Part shown: positions 1 through 8,027 of the stretch, piece after piece
Layout of the letters: each line of letters begins with the position of its first letter
Position numbering within the stretch: the first letter of the stretch is position 1
Assembly (NCBI RefSeq): GCF_022370835.2
Contig: NZ_CP092365.1
Span: 62,001 to 126,000, forward strand
Origin: Mycolicibacillus parakoreensis
GTDB taxonomy: Bacteria; Actinomycetota; Actinomycetes; Mycobacteriales; Mycobacteriaceae
Direction of reading: 5' to 3'
DNA length: 64,000 nucleotides
Program-made: the position numbers and the translations under genes
The notes under the pieces: model-generated
What the model was told of the DNA's origin: nothing
Database searches by the model: none
Seen by the model: the letters and a program-made list of their open reading frames with translations, nothing else

Positions 1-414
1 ACCATCCTGCCGGTGGGCGAGTGCTGGGATCTGCTGGCAACGGTGTCGTTGGGGCGGCTGGTCACCAGCGTCGACGATCAGCTGGACATTTTTCCCGTCA
101 ACTTCGCCGTGCAGAACCGCACCGTGCTGTTCCGCACCGCGGAGGGGACCAAGTTGGTCAGCGCCACGATCAACAGCCGCGTTCTCTTCGAGGCCGACAA
201 CTACAACCCGGCGGAGGGGTGGAGTGTTGTCGTCCGGGGCATGGCGCAGGTGCTGCGCAGCGCCGATGAGATCCAACAGGCACAGGACGCACCGTTGTTG
301 CCGTGGACGCCGTGGCTGAAACAGAACTATGTCCGCATTCTCCCCACCACCGTCACCGGACGCCGCTTCCGGTTCGGCCCGGAGGCCCACGAACCCATGC
401 CGGCGCCGTCATAG
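1..414 (+). CDS. Pyridoxamine 5'-phosphate oxidase family protein (5' partial)
   Basis: The frame is open from base 1, so the true start is probably upstream. The visible 137 residues show the split-barrel flavin-binding pattern: 'ATVSLGRLVTS' as the first strand, then 'FPVNFAVQNRTVLFRTAEGTK', then 'SVVVRGMAQVL'. This is the compact PPOX/nitroreductase-like fold that binds FMN or F420 in mycobacteria. The product ends at a TAG at 412-414. The substrate cannot be told from the sequence. A GTG at 13 is possible but would remove the usual first helix, so I treat the gene as truncated by the window edge. Confidence 0.8.
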   Translation, partial: TILPVGECWDLLATVSLGRLVTSVDDQLDIFPVNFAVQNRTVLFRTAEGTKLVSATINSRVLFEADNYNPAEGWSVVVRGMAQVLRSADEIQQAQDAPLLPWTPWLKQNYVRILPTTVTGRRFRFGPEAHEPMPAPS

Positions 415-756
415 CGTCTGCCGGTGTCCGAAAGGGACCCACCGGTGGTGCATCGGCGGCCAGCACGGCGGCTTGAGCGCGGGCCGGGAACGCCGCAGGG
501 AATGGCGACGCCGTAAACTGCCCCTGATCGTCGAGCAGTCCCGGTTGATGAGTCGCGTCATCGGTGACAGATCACCCCCGGCCATCGGCCGGGTTGTCCA
601 TCGGGTGGGCCAGTGGTTGCGGTCGGGGTTGATGTGGTGGCAGATTTTTCTCACGACGACGACGGTGTCGATCGTCGCGACGTTGGCCGGGATCGGCAGC
701 AGCGTCGTCACGGCGGGTCGCCGGCCCCCGCGTCATCGCCGAGTACCTCCCGGATC
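415..756. other. Gene-poor stretch, no convincing CDS
   Basis: About 340 bases lie between the PPOX gene and the next plausible CDS. Open frames exist on both strands, but their translations are Arg/Pro-rich with no recognisable motif or ribosome binding site, as expected by chance in GC-rich DNA. I see no RNA gene, terminator or repeat. The start of the next gene is uncertain and may lie inside this stretch. Confidence 0.4.
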
Positions 757-1170
757 GTGCGCGATGCCATAAAGGCCAGCGGTGGTGTCGGCGAACCGTG
801 GCATGTCGACGGCGCCAATGCGGTGCGCCTCGGCGATCTGCTGCTCGTGATCGATGCGGATGATCTCGGCTGGATGGCGACGGTGTATGTGATCGACGGC
901 GACGAAGCCGATCCGGTGGCGGTACGGGCCAGCGAGACCGCCAACCCGGTGCGCGAGCTCGCAGGCTGGTTGCAGAACGCGGCAGGCCCGATGATCTGGA
1001 AGCGCATCAAGGCGGGTCTGTACCGCAGCGGCGAGTACCTTGTCGGGCAGCTCGGTACCGGCGAATGGTTCGCCGAAGGGCCGGGGGTGGATCGGTGCTT
1101 CGACCACAAAAACGAGGCTCAGACGGCATGCGCGACCGCACGCCTCAGCCCTACAGCGCCGCCGGGGTAG
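757..1170 (+). CDS. Hypothetical protein
   Basis: I do not recognise this protein of about 137 aa. From the GTG at 757 the translation looks protein-like: a beta-rich stretch ('VRLGDLLLVIDADDLGWMATVYVIDG'), a Trp-containing helix ('RELAGWLQNAAGPMIWKRI') and a Gly/Asp-rich tail ('GEYLVGQLGTGEWFAEGPGVD'). The frame stays open upstream to 613, but that part is Asp/Arg-rich and looks like chance translation, so I chose the internal GTG; no clear ribosome binding site decides it. No signal peptide or membrane segment is visible. Confidence 0.45.
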   Translation: MRDAIKASGGVGEPWHVDGANAVRLGDLLLVIDADDLGWMATVYVIDGDEADPVAVRASETANPVRELAGWLQNAAGPMIWKRIKAGLYRSGEYLVGQLGTGEWFAEGPGVDRCFDHKNEAQTACATARLSPTAPPG

Positions 1171-1318
1171 ACCGTCCGGCCGTCGCGCCGGTTCGTCAGG
1201 GTAACGACTACCTCACGCGTTCTTCGGGGATCCGGACCATTCGCGGTGCGGCGGGAACGTGCCAGCGGCCGAGCGTGCCGCGAAATCGCGTCGCCGCCCC
1301 TGAGCGGACGGAACTTGG

Positions 1319-1477
1319 CTACGGGTTGCCGCTGGTAAACGACTCAAGTTGCAGCACCGCGGCCTCAAGTTTGGGCCGAACGTTCTCCAGATTCGCGTCA
1401 CCGCGGTCGATCGCCTCCAGAGTGCTGCGCAACTCGCGGGCCGTGCGGGCAATGTCGGCGGGGTCGAAATCAGCCAT
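1319..1477 (-). CDS. Small hypothetical protein (52 aa)
   Basis: A short minus-strand gene starts with ATG at 1477 and stops with TAG at 1319-1321. A 'gaggt' ribosome binding sequence lies just upstream of the ATG. The product begins 'MADFDPADIARTARELRS' and ends 'LQLESFTSGNP'. It is acidic, predicted to be mostly helical with regular Leu/Ala spacing (possibly a coiled coil), and has no signal peptide. Composition and codon use look like a real mycobacterial cytosolic protein, unlike the longer overlapping frames here. Function is unknown. Confidence 0.6.
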   Translation of the reverse strand: MADFDPADIARTARELRSTLEAIDRGDANLENVRPKLEAAVLQLESFTSGNP

Positions 1478-1616
1478 AGACCTCGGCTACCCGCTGTCAC
1501 GAGGACCCAATCCCCCATTCCGGCCGGGCCCGAGGGCCTTCCTTGGTTGCGCCGACGGCGCCCGTGCCGCGGGAGGGGACCGCGGCACGGACGCCGTCGT
1601 GGTTTGCCCGCGTCTC

Positions 1617-2838
1617 CTAGAAGGAGTTGAGCAGTGCGTCGATGATCAGCTGCGGGATCTCCAGGAAGAGCCCGGGCAGATCACCCAGGTTGCCGAACAC
1701 GTCGGTGAAGGCGCCCAATTCGAACCCGTCGAACAAACCGGCCGCCAGCTCCTGGAACCCGTCGGTGAGCCCGGAGAGCCCGAAGTCGCCGCCGCCGAGA
1801 CCGCTGAACAGCTCGGTGCCCAGGGTCGGGAACGTCAGGTCGGTCAACGGGTTGCCGACGCCGTCCCAGCCGAGTGCGGATGCCAGGATCTGGGAGAAGC
1901 TACTCAACGCCGCGATCGGGCCGACCGCGTGACCCTCGATGGGCAGGGGCGAAGCGCTGAGGTCGAGGTTCAAGGCGTTGAGGATGGAGCCGCCGACACC
2001 GTTGCCGTTGTCGGTGAAACCGGCGGTGAACAGCCCGCCCAGTTCAACGCCGAGTGAGTTGAACTCCATGCCTTCGGGCAGGACCCCGGCGATCAGCGGC
2101 AGCAGCGGGTCGAGGTGCAAGGTGGTGCCGTTGAAGAACGACCCGACCACTTCGGCGGGCATCTCGATCAGGCCCTGTAACGCCGCCATCGGGCCGCCGA
2201 CGCCGGTGAGGTCACCGACGATGTCGCTGACGCTGTTGGCGATCTGCACGAAGGGGCTGAGCACCGGTCCCGCTGCCCCGATCATCACCCCGCTGAGCGG
2301 CGAGGCCGCGAAGTTCAGCAGCGGCAGAATCTCCGCCGGTACCTCCGGGAAATCCATCGGGAGTCCCAAATCCCAGCCATTCATGACCAAAAGCGCTAGT
2401 AACTGTATTGGCCCCAGGCTCTGCTGCGCGGCTTGCCCAACGAGTTCGGTGTAGTTTTCCGGGTCCAAGACGCCGTCACCGAGGAACGTCGCGACTTGGA
2501 ACGCGTTCTGCAGGTTCCCGCCGACATCGGTGAACACGTCGCCGATGTTGCCGTTGAGGACATCACCGAGGTAGCCGACCTGGTTGACCAGAGTCTGCTG
2601 CAGAGCGGCAGCCGGCGCCTCGAAGAAGAACTGCGAGACGTCGGTCAGGTTGATTGAGGCGGTGTCGAGCATGTCGGCCCATGGGCCGATCAGGTCGATA
2701 TCGGAGACCGCGGTCAGCTCGATCGCGGGAAGCGGATCAGCTAGTTGGGGGGGGGGCGACGGCCGGGGTGGCGGCGATCATGCCGGCCCCGGCCAGCGCT
2801 ACCCCGGCGGTGACGTAGGGACGTAGAGCTGCCTGCAT
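1617..2838 (-). pseudogene. GjpA-like outer-membrane porin family protein, frameshifted in a poly-G tract
   Basis: The ATG at 2838 follows a good 'aaggag' site and begins a typical signal segment (MQAALRPYVTAGVALAGAG...AATPAVAPPP). That frame meets a stop 34 codons in, just after a run of ten G (ten C on the coding strand). One base fewer joins it to the long downstream frame, reading QLADPLPAIELTAVSDIDLIG and continuing for about 350 residues. The mature part is Gly/Leu/Phe-rich with repeated 'LGDVLNGNIGDVFTDVGGNL'-type stretches, as in the GjpA-like family of mycobacterial surface proteins. The break is either a homopolymer sequencing error or a real slippage/phase-variation event. Without correction only an ATG at 2672 would start the long frame, with no export signal. 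Confidence 0.65.
2747..2756. repeat. G10 homopolymer at the frameshift
   Basis: Ten consecutive G bases lie exactly where the porin-like reading frame shifts by one base, just after the predicted signal peptide. Nine would restore the frame. Confidence 0.9.
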
Positions 2839-3199
2839 AGAGTTCTCCTTCGGGTGTGTGGGTGACGCAGGACACAGCCACCATAGCTAAGAAAAACCTG
2901 AGTGCAAGAAAATAAGACAAGTTACTTTGGAGTAATAAATTAGAACCTGTTCCCACAGCGCCAGGGCCCACCCGGCCGCGCCGATATTCCCGGTCGAACG
3001 AGGTTAGCTACGGGTTCGGCCCCGCTGCGATGGCCGGAAACGAGAACACGATCTACTCGGGGTGCGCCGAGCCTGGACGCGCCTTCGTTCAGGTTCGCCG
3101 GCTCAGGCCGGGGAAAATCTCAGGAAATGGTCGCGCAGAGCCCGGCCGCCCATCCGGCGACGCGCCCCGGGGGCCGACCCGGATTCGGGTCGCCGATCC
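2839..3199. other. Intergenic region with AT-rich island
   Basis: This 361-bp gap separates the porin-like gene from the 3' end of the TetR gene. Bases about 2879-2945 are strikingly AT-rich for this genome and lie upstream of the porin-like start, so they probably hold its promoter. I could not define clear -35/-10 boxes. The remainder (2950-3199) is ordinary GC-rich DNA without a supported gene. Confidence 0.4.
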
Positions 3200-3844
3200 T
3201 CACCGGGATCGCCGGGGCGCAGCCTTTCCCCCACCGGGCTCCGGCGGGTGAAGCGCGATGACGGCGGGGGCGATCCAGCGGTGCAGGTACCGGCGCAGCT
3301 CGGCGGAGGTGCGGGCCGGATGCCCGGGGTCGATGAGCTGCGATTGGACCATGCGCAACATCAGCTCGACGAGTTCGTCCATGTCCGCAGGCGACCAGCC
3401 CAGGGACTTCCAGTCGACGTCGAACTGGTCGACGATGCGGCGCCCGGCGTGCAGGGCATCCGGCGAGGTGATCGCCGGCAGGTACTGTCCGCGAGCCGGG
3501 TCGGAGAACACCAGCTGAAACCGGCGGTGTTCGCGCAGCCGCTCCAACGTCAACGCCACCCCCTCGACGACCGCGTCGGCGGGATCGGTGATCCCGGCCA
3601 GCGCCACCGCGAGGCCTGCGCGGAACTCCTCGGCGGTGCGCTGCAGCGTCGTGGCCACCAGCGCGGTGGTGTCGGGAAAATACCGGTAGACCGTCGCGCG
3701 GCTGATGCCGAGGTGCTTGGCCACCTGCAAGATGCTCACGTCGGTCACACCGCGGTCGATCAAGGCGGCGGCCGCGTCGGTGATCCGTTCGACGGCCTCG
3801 GAATCCGTTGCCGGCGGGCTTCCCCCCCACCCGTGTGTGCGCAC
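3200..3844 (-). CDS. TetR/AcrR family transcriptional regulator
   Basis: The N-terminal part holds a TetR helix-turn-helix: 'AVERITDAAAALIDRGVTDVSILQVAKHLGISRATVYRYFPDTTAL'. The rest is a helical ligand-binding domain with an unknown effector. The frame is open to 3952, but that start would run into the divergent promoter. I chose the GTG at 3844 ('VRTHGWGGSPPATDSEAV', about 214 aa), which has a 'gggaag' sequence upstream. It faces the Rieske oxygenase gene across about 170 bp containing a small dyad, so it probably controls that gene and itself. Confidence 0.75.
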   Translation of the reverse strand: MRTHGWGGSPPATDSEAVERITDAAAALIDRGVTDVSILQVAKHLGISRATVYRYFPDTTALVATTLQRTAEEFRAGLAVALAGITDPADAVVEGVALTLERLREHRRFQLVFSDPARGQYLPAITSPDALHAGRRIVDQFDVDWKSLGWSPADMDELVELMLRMVQSQLIDPGHPARTSAELRRYLHRWIAPAVIALHPPEPGGGKAAPRRSR

Positions 3845-3945
3845 GATTGTCTTCCCGTTCCAGGTATCGAGTAGCCCTCCCACGGTACGTCGGTCGCCCC
3901 ATCGGGATGTGCGCCGCGTCCAGGCGGCCCCACTCCGGTCGGGTA

Positions 3946-3957
3946 GACACAATTGTC
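3946..3957. promoter_or_regulatory. Candidate TetR operator in divergent promoter
   Basis: GACA-CAAT-TGTC forms a dyad, with ACAATTGT as a perfect 8-bp palindrome at 3949-3956. It lies between the TetR gene and the Rieske oxygenase gene, 55-65 bp before the oxygenase start, in a relatively AT-rich patch. Regulator binding is inferred from position. Confidence 0.4.
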
Positions 3958-4012
3958 AAACAGTGTATCGTCGCGGTGACGCACATCATCGACCAAGGTG
4001 AGGAGCAGACGA

Positions 4013-5215
4013 ATGACCGAGGTTGCCTCCGGGTCCACCGACACCCACCCCGACGCGGCAACGCCCACGGCGCTGGGCCCGGCCCTCACCCAGCGCGGTC
4101 TGCGCCTGGTGCTGGACAAGACCACGGACATGGCCGCGAGAACGCTGCGCGTTCCCCTGAACTACTACGGCGACGACAAGCTCACCGAGCTCGAATACTC
4201 GACCCTCCTGCGGCGAACCCCACTCGCGGTGCTGGCGTCGGCCCAGATCCCGAACCCCAACGACTACGTGGTGCGGTCGATGCTCGACGACTCGCTGCTG
4301 ATCACCAGGGACCGATCCGGAAAAGCACACGTGTTGCTCAACTACTGTCGCCACCGCGGAGCGATGCCCGCGTGCGGTTCCGGTAACGCGCGTCGGTTCA
4401 CCTGCCCGTATCACGCGTGGGTCTACGACAACACCGGTAAGCTCCGCGGGCTGCCCGGTAAAGCGGGATTCGACGACATAGATCGCGCCGACTACGGACT
4501 GGTGGAACTTCCCAGCGAAGAACGGCATGGGTTCATCTGGGCGGTACTGACCGCCGACGCCGCGCTGGATCTCGACGCGCACCTGGGATCGTTCGGCGAC
4601 GAACTGGCGCAATGGAACTACGAGACCTACCAGTATCACGACGAGCGGTTCTTGGAATCCACCGTGAGTTGGAAGGGCGCCCTGGAAGCGTTCGCCGAGG
4701 GCTACCACTTCCCGTTCGTCCACGGCGACAGCGTCATCGGCCAGAACACGGTGGCCAACACCCATGTCTACGACGAGTTCGGTGACCACCACCGCATCGG
4801 CTTCCCCTTCAACTGGATCACCGAGCTGAAAGGCAAGGACCCGAGCGACGATTGGGACCCCATCCAGTACATGGGCGTCATCTACTGGATCTTCCCCAAC
4901 CTGATCCTGGCCAACAGCCCGGTGGGTGTCGAGGTCCTGGAGATCTTTCCCGGCAAATCGGCAACCGACTGCCGGCTGCGACACAGTTGGATGGCCCGCT
5001 TCGCGGCGACGACTCCGGAACAGTCCGAACTGTACGACGGGATCTTCGCCCAGGTTCACGCCGCGGTGCGCGACGAGGATTTCGCCATGCTGCCCCAGTG
5101 CGGTGAGGGGGTTCGCCGCGCCCAGCACGACCATATGCTCATCGGGCGCAACGAGATCGGCGTCCAGCACATGGTCGAGGTGCTGGCCGGCCGCCTCGGC
5201 GTCGCACTGGGATGA
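4013..5215 (+). CDS. Rieske [2Fe-2S] aromatic-ring-hydroxylating oxygenase, alpha subunit
   Basis: The product is about 400 aa, the family's usual size. The Rieske cluster motif is clear: 'CRHRGAMPACG' then 'FTCPYHAWVYD' (C-x-H ... C-x2-H, near residues 108-131). The catalytic domain follows with the mononuclear iron motif 'EGYHFPFVHGD'. Such enzymes add O2 to aromatic or alicyclic substrates using electrons from a separate reductase; no reductase or ferredoxin gene lies beside it, so electrons must come from elsewhere. The ATG at 4013 has 'gaggag' 7-8 bases upstream and is preferred over an ATG at 3998. The substrate is unknown; neighbouring SDR and aldehyde dehydrogenase genes suggest a catabolic role. 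Confidence 0.9.
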   Translation: MTEVASGSTDTHPDAATPTALGPALTQRGLRLVLDKTTDMAARTLRVPLNYYGDDKLTELEYSTLLRRTPLAVLASAQIPNPNDYVVRSMLDDSLLITRDRSGKAHVLLNYCRHRGAMPACGSGNARRFTCPYHAWVYDNTGKLRGLPGKAGFDDIDRADYGLVELPSEERHGFIWAVLTADAALDLDAHLGSFGDELAQWNYETYQYHDERFLESTVSWKGALEAFAEGYHFPFVHGDSVIGQNTVANTHVYDEFGDHHRIGFPFNWITELKGKDPSDDWDPIQYMGVIYWIFPNLILANSPVGVEVLEIFPGKSATDCRLRHSWMARFAATTPEQSELYDGIFAQVHAAVRDEDFAMLPQCGEGVRRAQHDHMLIGRNEIGVQHMVEVLAGRLGVALG

Positions 5216-5287
5216 CATCGCAACGACGATGACATCGCAACGACGCCACCGGGTGCCGGGTCCTGATCGCGGTCCGGCGTGACGGCG

Positions 5288-5908
5288 TCAGCCCGCCTTG
5301 CGCGCCACCACCAGGTGCCCGGGAAGCTGGGTTCGGCCGTCGACCGGGATCGCCGAGTGCAGCCGCGCCGCACGGATCTGCTCCACCTGCCAGTGCCGTG
5401 ACACCTCGTCGCGCAGTTGCTCCTCGGTGAACTGGGTGGGCCCGGGGCCGGCGTTCTCGGCGAAGGCGCCGGTGCCGAAGGCCAGGATGAAAAACCGGGC
5501 GTCGGGTGCCGCGGCGCGGTGCATCGCCTGCAGGTAGGGCTCGCGTCGCTCGTCGGGCAGCGCGTGCAGCAGCCCGCTGTCGAAGATCGTGGTGAACCGA
5601 CCGTCGTAGCCGACCAGCGACGAGATGTCGGCGGCGTCGAAGGTCGCGTTCGTCAGTCCGCGGTCCTCGGCGGCGGCGGTCGCGGCCGCGATCGCGGTCG
5701 GGCTCATGTCGATGCCCACGACGGTGTGCCCGCGGGCGGCCAGCGCCAGCGCCAGCTCGGCGTACCCGCATCCGGCGTCGAGGACCTCGCCGCGCACCGT
5801 GCCCTCGTCGTCGATGAGCGCCGCGAACTCCGGCTGCGGCGCCCCGATGTTCCACGGGGGCGCCTCCTCGGCCCGGTACTCCTCGTCCCAGTCGATCCTC
5901 TGCGTCAT
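5288..5908 (-). CDS. Class I SAM-dependent methyltransferase
   Basis: The product is about 206 aa. Motif I is 'VLDAGCGYAELALALAARG', followed by the acidic loop 'VVGIDMSPTAI' and motif II/III-like 'FTTIFDSGLLHAL'. The N-terminus 'RIDWDEEYRAEEAPPWNIG' and 'PQPEFAALI' closely match the gene at 40824-41516, so the two are paralogues. The ATG at 5908 is favoured because 'gaggagg' lies 9 bases upstream; a TTG at 5917 would overlap that site. It is divergent from a MarR gene with a dyad between them, suggesting MarR control. The acceptor substrate is unknown. Confidence 0.85.
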   Translation of the reverse strand: MTQRIDWDEEYRAEEAPPWNIGAPQPEFAALIDDEGTVRGEVLDAGCGYAELALALAARGHTVVGIDMSPTAIAAATAAAEDRGLTNATFDAADISSLVGYDGRFTTIFDSGLLHALPDERREPYLQAMHRAAAPDARFFILAFGTGAFAENAGPGPTQFTEEQLRDEVSRHWQVEQIRAARLHSAIPVDGRTQLPGHLVVARKAG

Positions 5909-5957
5909 GGTGATCAACCTCCTCGATGTCCCGACAAAATGATTAAAATATGGATTA

Positions 5958-5972
5958 CTTCTAGCGTAGAAG
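5958..5972. promoter_or_regulatory. Candidate MarR operator
   Basis: CTTCTA-gcg-TAGAAG is a perfect 6-bp inverted repeat with a 3-bp spacer, in an unusually AT-rich 130-bp gap between the divergent methyltransferase and MarR genes. A second dyad, TAGC...GCTA (5962-5975), overlaps it. Short palindromes like this are typical MarR-dimer sites; binding is inferred. Confidence 0.5.
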
Positions 5973-6041
5973 CTAACCTGAAATATGCAAGTGATATCGA
6001 GCAGGTAGTGGGAGTCTTAATCAATATCAGGGAGGATTCGC

Positions 6042-6497
6042 GTGGCGCGGAGCCTGTCGGTGATCGAGGAGCGGACCTGGCGGCCCTACATCGAGGCCAG
6101 CCTGCGATTGGAGACCCACCTCGATGAACGGTTGCGCGAACGCGTCGGCATCAGCCTGATGGACTACCACGTGCTCATGGTGCTGGCCAACGCCGCGCAG
6201 TGCCGACTGCGGATGAGTGAGCTCGCCGAGAAGATGGTGTTCTCCCGCAGTCGGACCACCTATCAGATCACCGCGATGACCAAACGCGGCTGGGTGCTAC
6301 GCGAGCCGGTCCCCGAGGACGGCCGCGGTTGTCGCGCGGTGCTCACCGCCAGCGGCGCCGAGGTGCTGCGCCGGGCGGTGCCCCTGCACACCGAATCTCT
6401 GCACGAACTGTTCTTCGACCACATCCGGCCCGACGAACTCGCCACGGTCGAACGCGTCTTCACCCGGCTGCGCGAGCACCTGCAGGCCCAGCGCTGA
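6042..6497 (+). CDS. MarR family transcriptional regulator
   Basis: The product is 151 aa, a normal MarR length. The winged helix-turn-helix reads 'LRMSELAEKMVFSRSRTTYQITAMTKRGWVLREPVPEDGRGCRAVLTASG', with the wing carrying the expected Asp-Gly-Arg. The GTG at 6042 is preceded by 'gggagga'. It is divergent from the methyltransferase gene across a dyad, so autoregulation and control of that gene are likely. The inducer is unknown. Confidence 0.85.
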   Translation: MARSLSVIEERTWRPYIEASLRLETHLDERLRERVGISLMDYHVLMVLANAAQCRLRMSELAEKMVFSRSRTTYQITAMTKRGWVLREPVPEDGRGCRAVLTASGAEVLRRAVPLHTESLHELFFDHIRPDELATVERVFTRLREHLQAQR

Positions 6498-6554
6498 CGC
6501 ACCACCGTGACACCGATCACGGCCGTCACCGCCGCTGAACGGGCCCACTCGGCG

Positions 6555-8027
6555 TCAGCGCATGCCGATGCGGATGTTCTTGATCTGCATGAACTCGTGC
6601 AGTCCCTCCAGCCCGCCGGTGCGGCCGAACCCGCTCTGCTTGTACCCGCCGTACGGGCCCTGCGGTGCGATGTCGCTGAACTGATTGACCCACACCGCCC
6701 CGGCTTCCAGCCGGCGAGCCACGCGGTGGGCTCGGCCGAGGTCGCGGGTCTGCACGAAGGCGTTCAAGCCGTAGGGGGTGTCGTTGGCCAGACGCACCGC
6801 GTCGGCCTCGTCACCGAACCGGATCACCGACACGACCGGCCCGAACGTCTCGGTCTGGGCGAGTGTCGAGCCGTTGTCGACCGCGCCGAAGACGGTCGGC
6901 TCGATGTAGTAGCCCTGGGCGAGCTGCCCGCCCATGCGCTTGCCGCCGGTCAACAGCTCCCCGGCACCATCGCGGAGCGCGTCATCGACGACCGCGACGA
7001 TGCGCCCCGCCGCGGCCTGGCTGACGACCGGACCGAACACCACCGCGGGGTCGAGGGGATCGCCCACCTTCGTCGATTCGATGACGGCGACGAATCTCTC
7101 GACGAAGGCGTCGTAGACCGATTCGTGCACCAGGATCCGGCTGGCGCAGGCGCAACTCTGGCCCGATTGCATCAGCGGGCCCTGATGGGCCGACAGGGTC
7201 ACCGCAGCGTCGAGGTCGGCGTCGTCGAAGACGATGTTGGCCGACTTTCCGCCCAGTTCGGTCACCACCGGGGTCAGGTTCTCTGCCGCGGCGGCCAGGA
7301 CCTTGCGGGCGGTGGCGTCCCCGCCGGTGAAGTGAACCTTGCGGATGCCCGGGTGGCGCACCAGCGCATCCCCGCCGTCGGGTCCCGCCGGCACCACGTT
7401 CACCAAACCCGGCGGGAGCCCGACCTCGATGCAGAGTTCACCGAAGCGCAGTGCGGCCAGCGGCGCCAACTCCGACGGTTTGAGCACGACCGCGTTGCCG
7501 GCGGCCAACGCCGGGACCACACCGGAGGCGGTGACCACCAGCGAGCCGTTCCACGGCGTGATGACGCCGACGACACCGTAGGGTTCGCGTTCGATCAGGT
7601 TGACGTCGAAGGACCCGCTGACCGGGGTGCTCGCGCCGTGGGGTTTGTCGACGTAGCCGGCGAAGTGGCGCAGAAACCGCTCCAGGAGCACCGCGGTGCC
7701 GGCGAACGAGATCGGCACCGCGTAGTCGTGAACATTGAGCCGGGCCAACCCGTCGAGGTTGTCGTGTACCGCGTCCGCTAGGTCGATCAGCAGGTCGCGG
7801 CGGCGGTCCACGGCCAGCGACATCCACTCCCGCTGTGCCTGCCACGCCGCGTCGACCGCCCGGTCGATCTCGTCTGCTCCGGCCAGCGCGACCGTGGCGT
7901 TCGGTCGACCGGTAGCGGGATAGAGGTGTTCGTGAGTTCCCCCGGACGACCGGGTGATCGGCTCCCCGCCGACCAGCATCCCCACACAGGCTGTCGGATC
8001 ACCAAGCGAGGACAGGGTGTTCGTCAT
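6555..8027 (-). CDS. Aldehyde dehydrogenase family protein
   Basis: The product is 490 aa, full length for NAD(P)-dependent aldehyde dehydrogenases. Visible are 'GVITPWNGSL' and 'VVLKPSELAP' (cofactor domain), the general-base 'VTELGGKSAN', the nucleophile region 'QSGQSCACASRI', and the C-terminal 'GGYKQSGFGRTGGLEGLHEF'. The ATG at 8027 overlaps the stop of the upstream double-CMD gene (ATGA), indicating translational coupling; the open frame further upstream to 8291 is out-of-frame readthrough of that gene. It is last in the minus-strand run SDR-SDR-CMD-ALDH, so it probably oxidises an aldehyde made by the neighbouring dehydrogenases. Confidence 0.92.
   Translation of the reverse strand: MTNTLSSLGDPTACVGMLVGGEPITRSSGGTHEHLYPATGRPNATVALAGADEIDRAVDAAWQAQREWMSLAVDRRRDLLIDLADAVHDNLDGLARLNVHDYAVPISFAGTAVLLERFLRHFAGYVDKPHGASTPVSGSFDVNLIEREPYGVVGVITPWNGSLVVTASGVVPALAAGNAVVLKPSELAPLAALRFGELCIEVGLPPGLVNVVPAGPDGGDALVRHPGIRKVHFTGGDATARKVLAAAAENLTPVVTELGGKSANIVFDDADLDAAVTLSAHQGPLMQSGQSCACASRILVHESVYDAFVERFVAVIESTKVGDPLDPAVVFGPVVSQAAAGRIVAVVDDALRDGAGELLTGGKRMGGQLAQGYYIEPTVFGAVDNGSTLAQTETFGPVVSVIRFGDEADAVRLANDTPYGLNAFVQTRDLGRAHRVARRLEAGAVWVNQFSDIAPQGPYGGYKQSGFGRTGGLEGLHEFMQIKNIRIGMR

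Noticed and set aside
1065..2057. 330-aa plus-strand open frame
   Set aside because: It is the opposite-strand shadow of the porin-like gene; composition is Arg/Pro/Glu-rich with no motif or start site.
3986..5218. 410-aa minus-strand open frame
   Set aside because: It lies antisense to the Rieske oxygenase, whose motifs are clear; the antisense frame is a GC-rich artefact.
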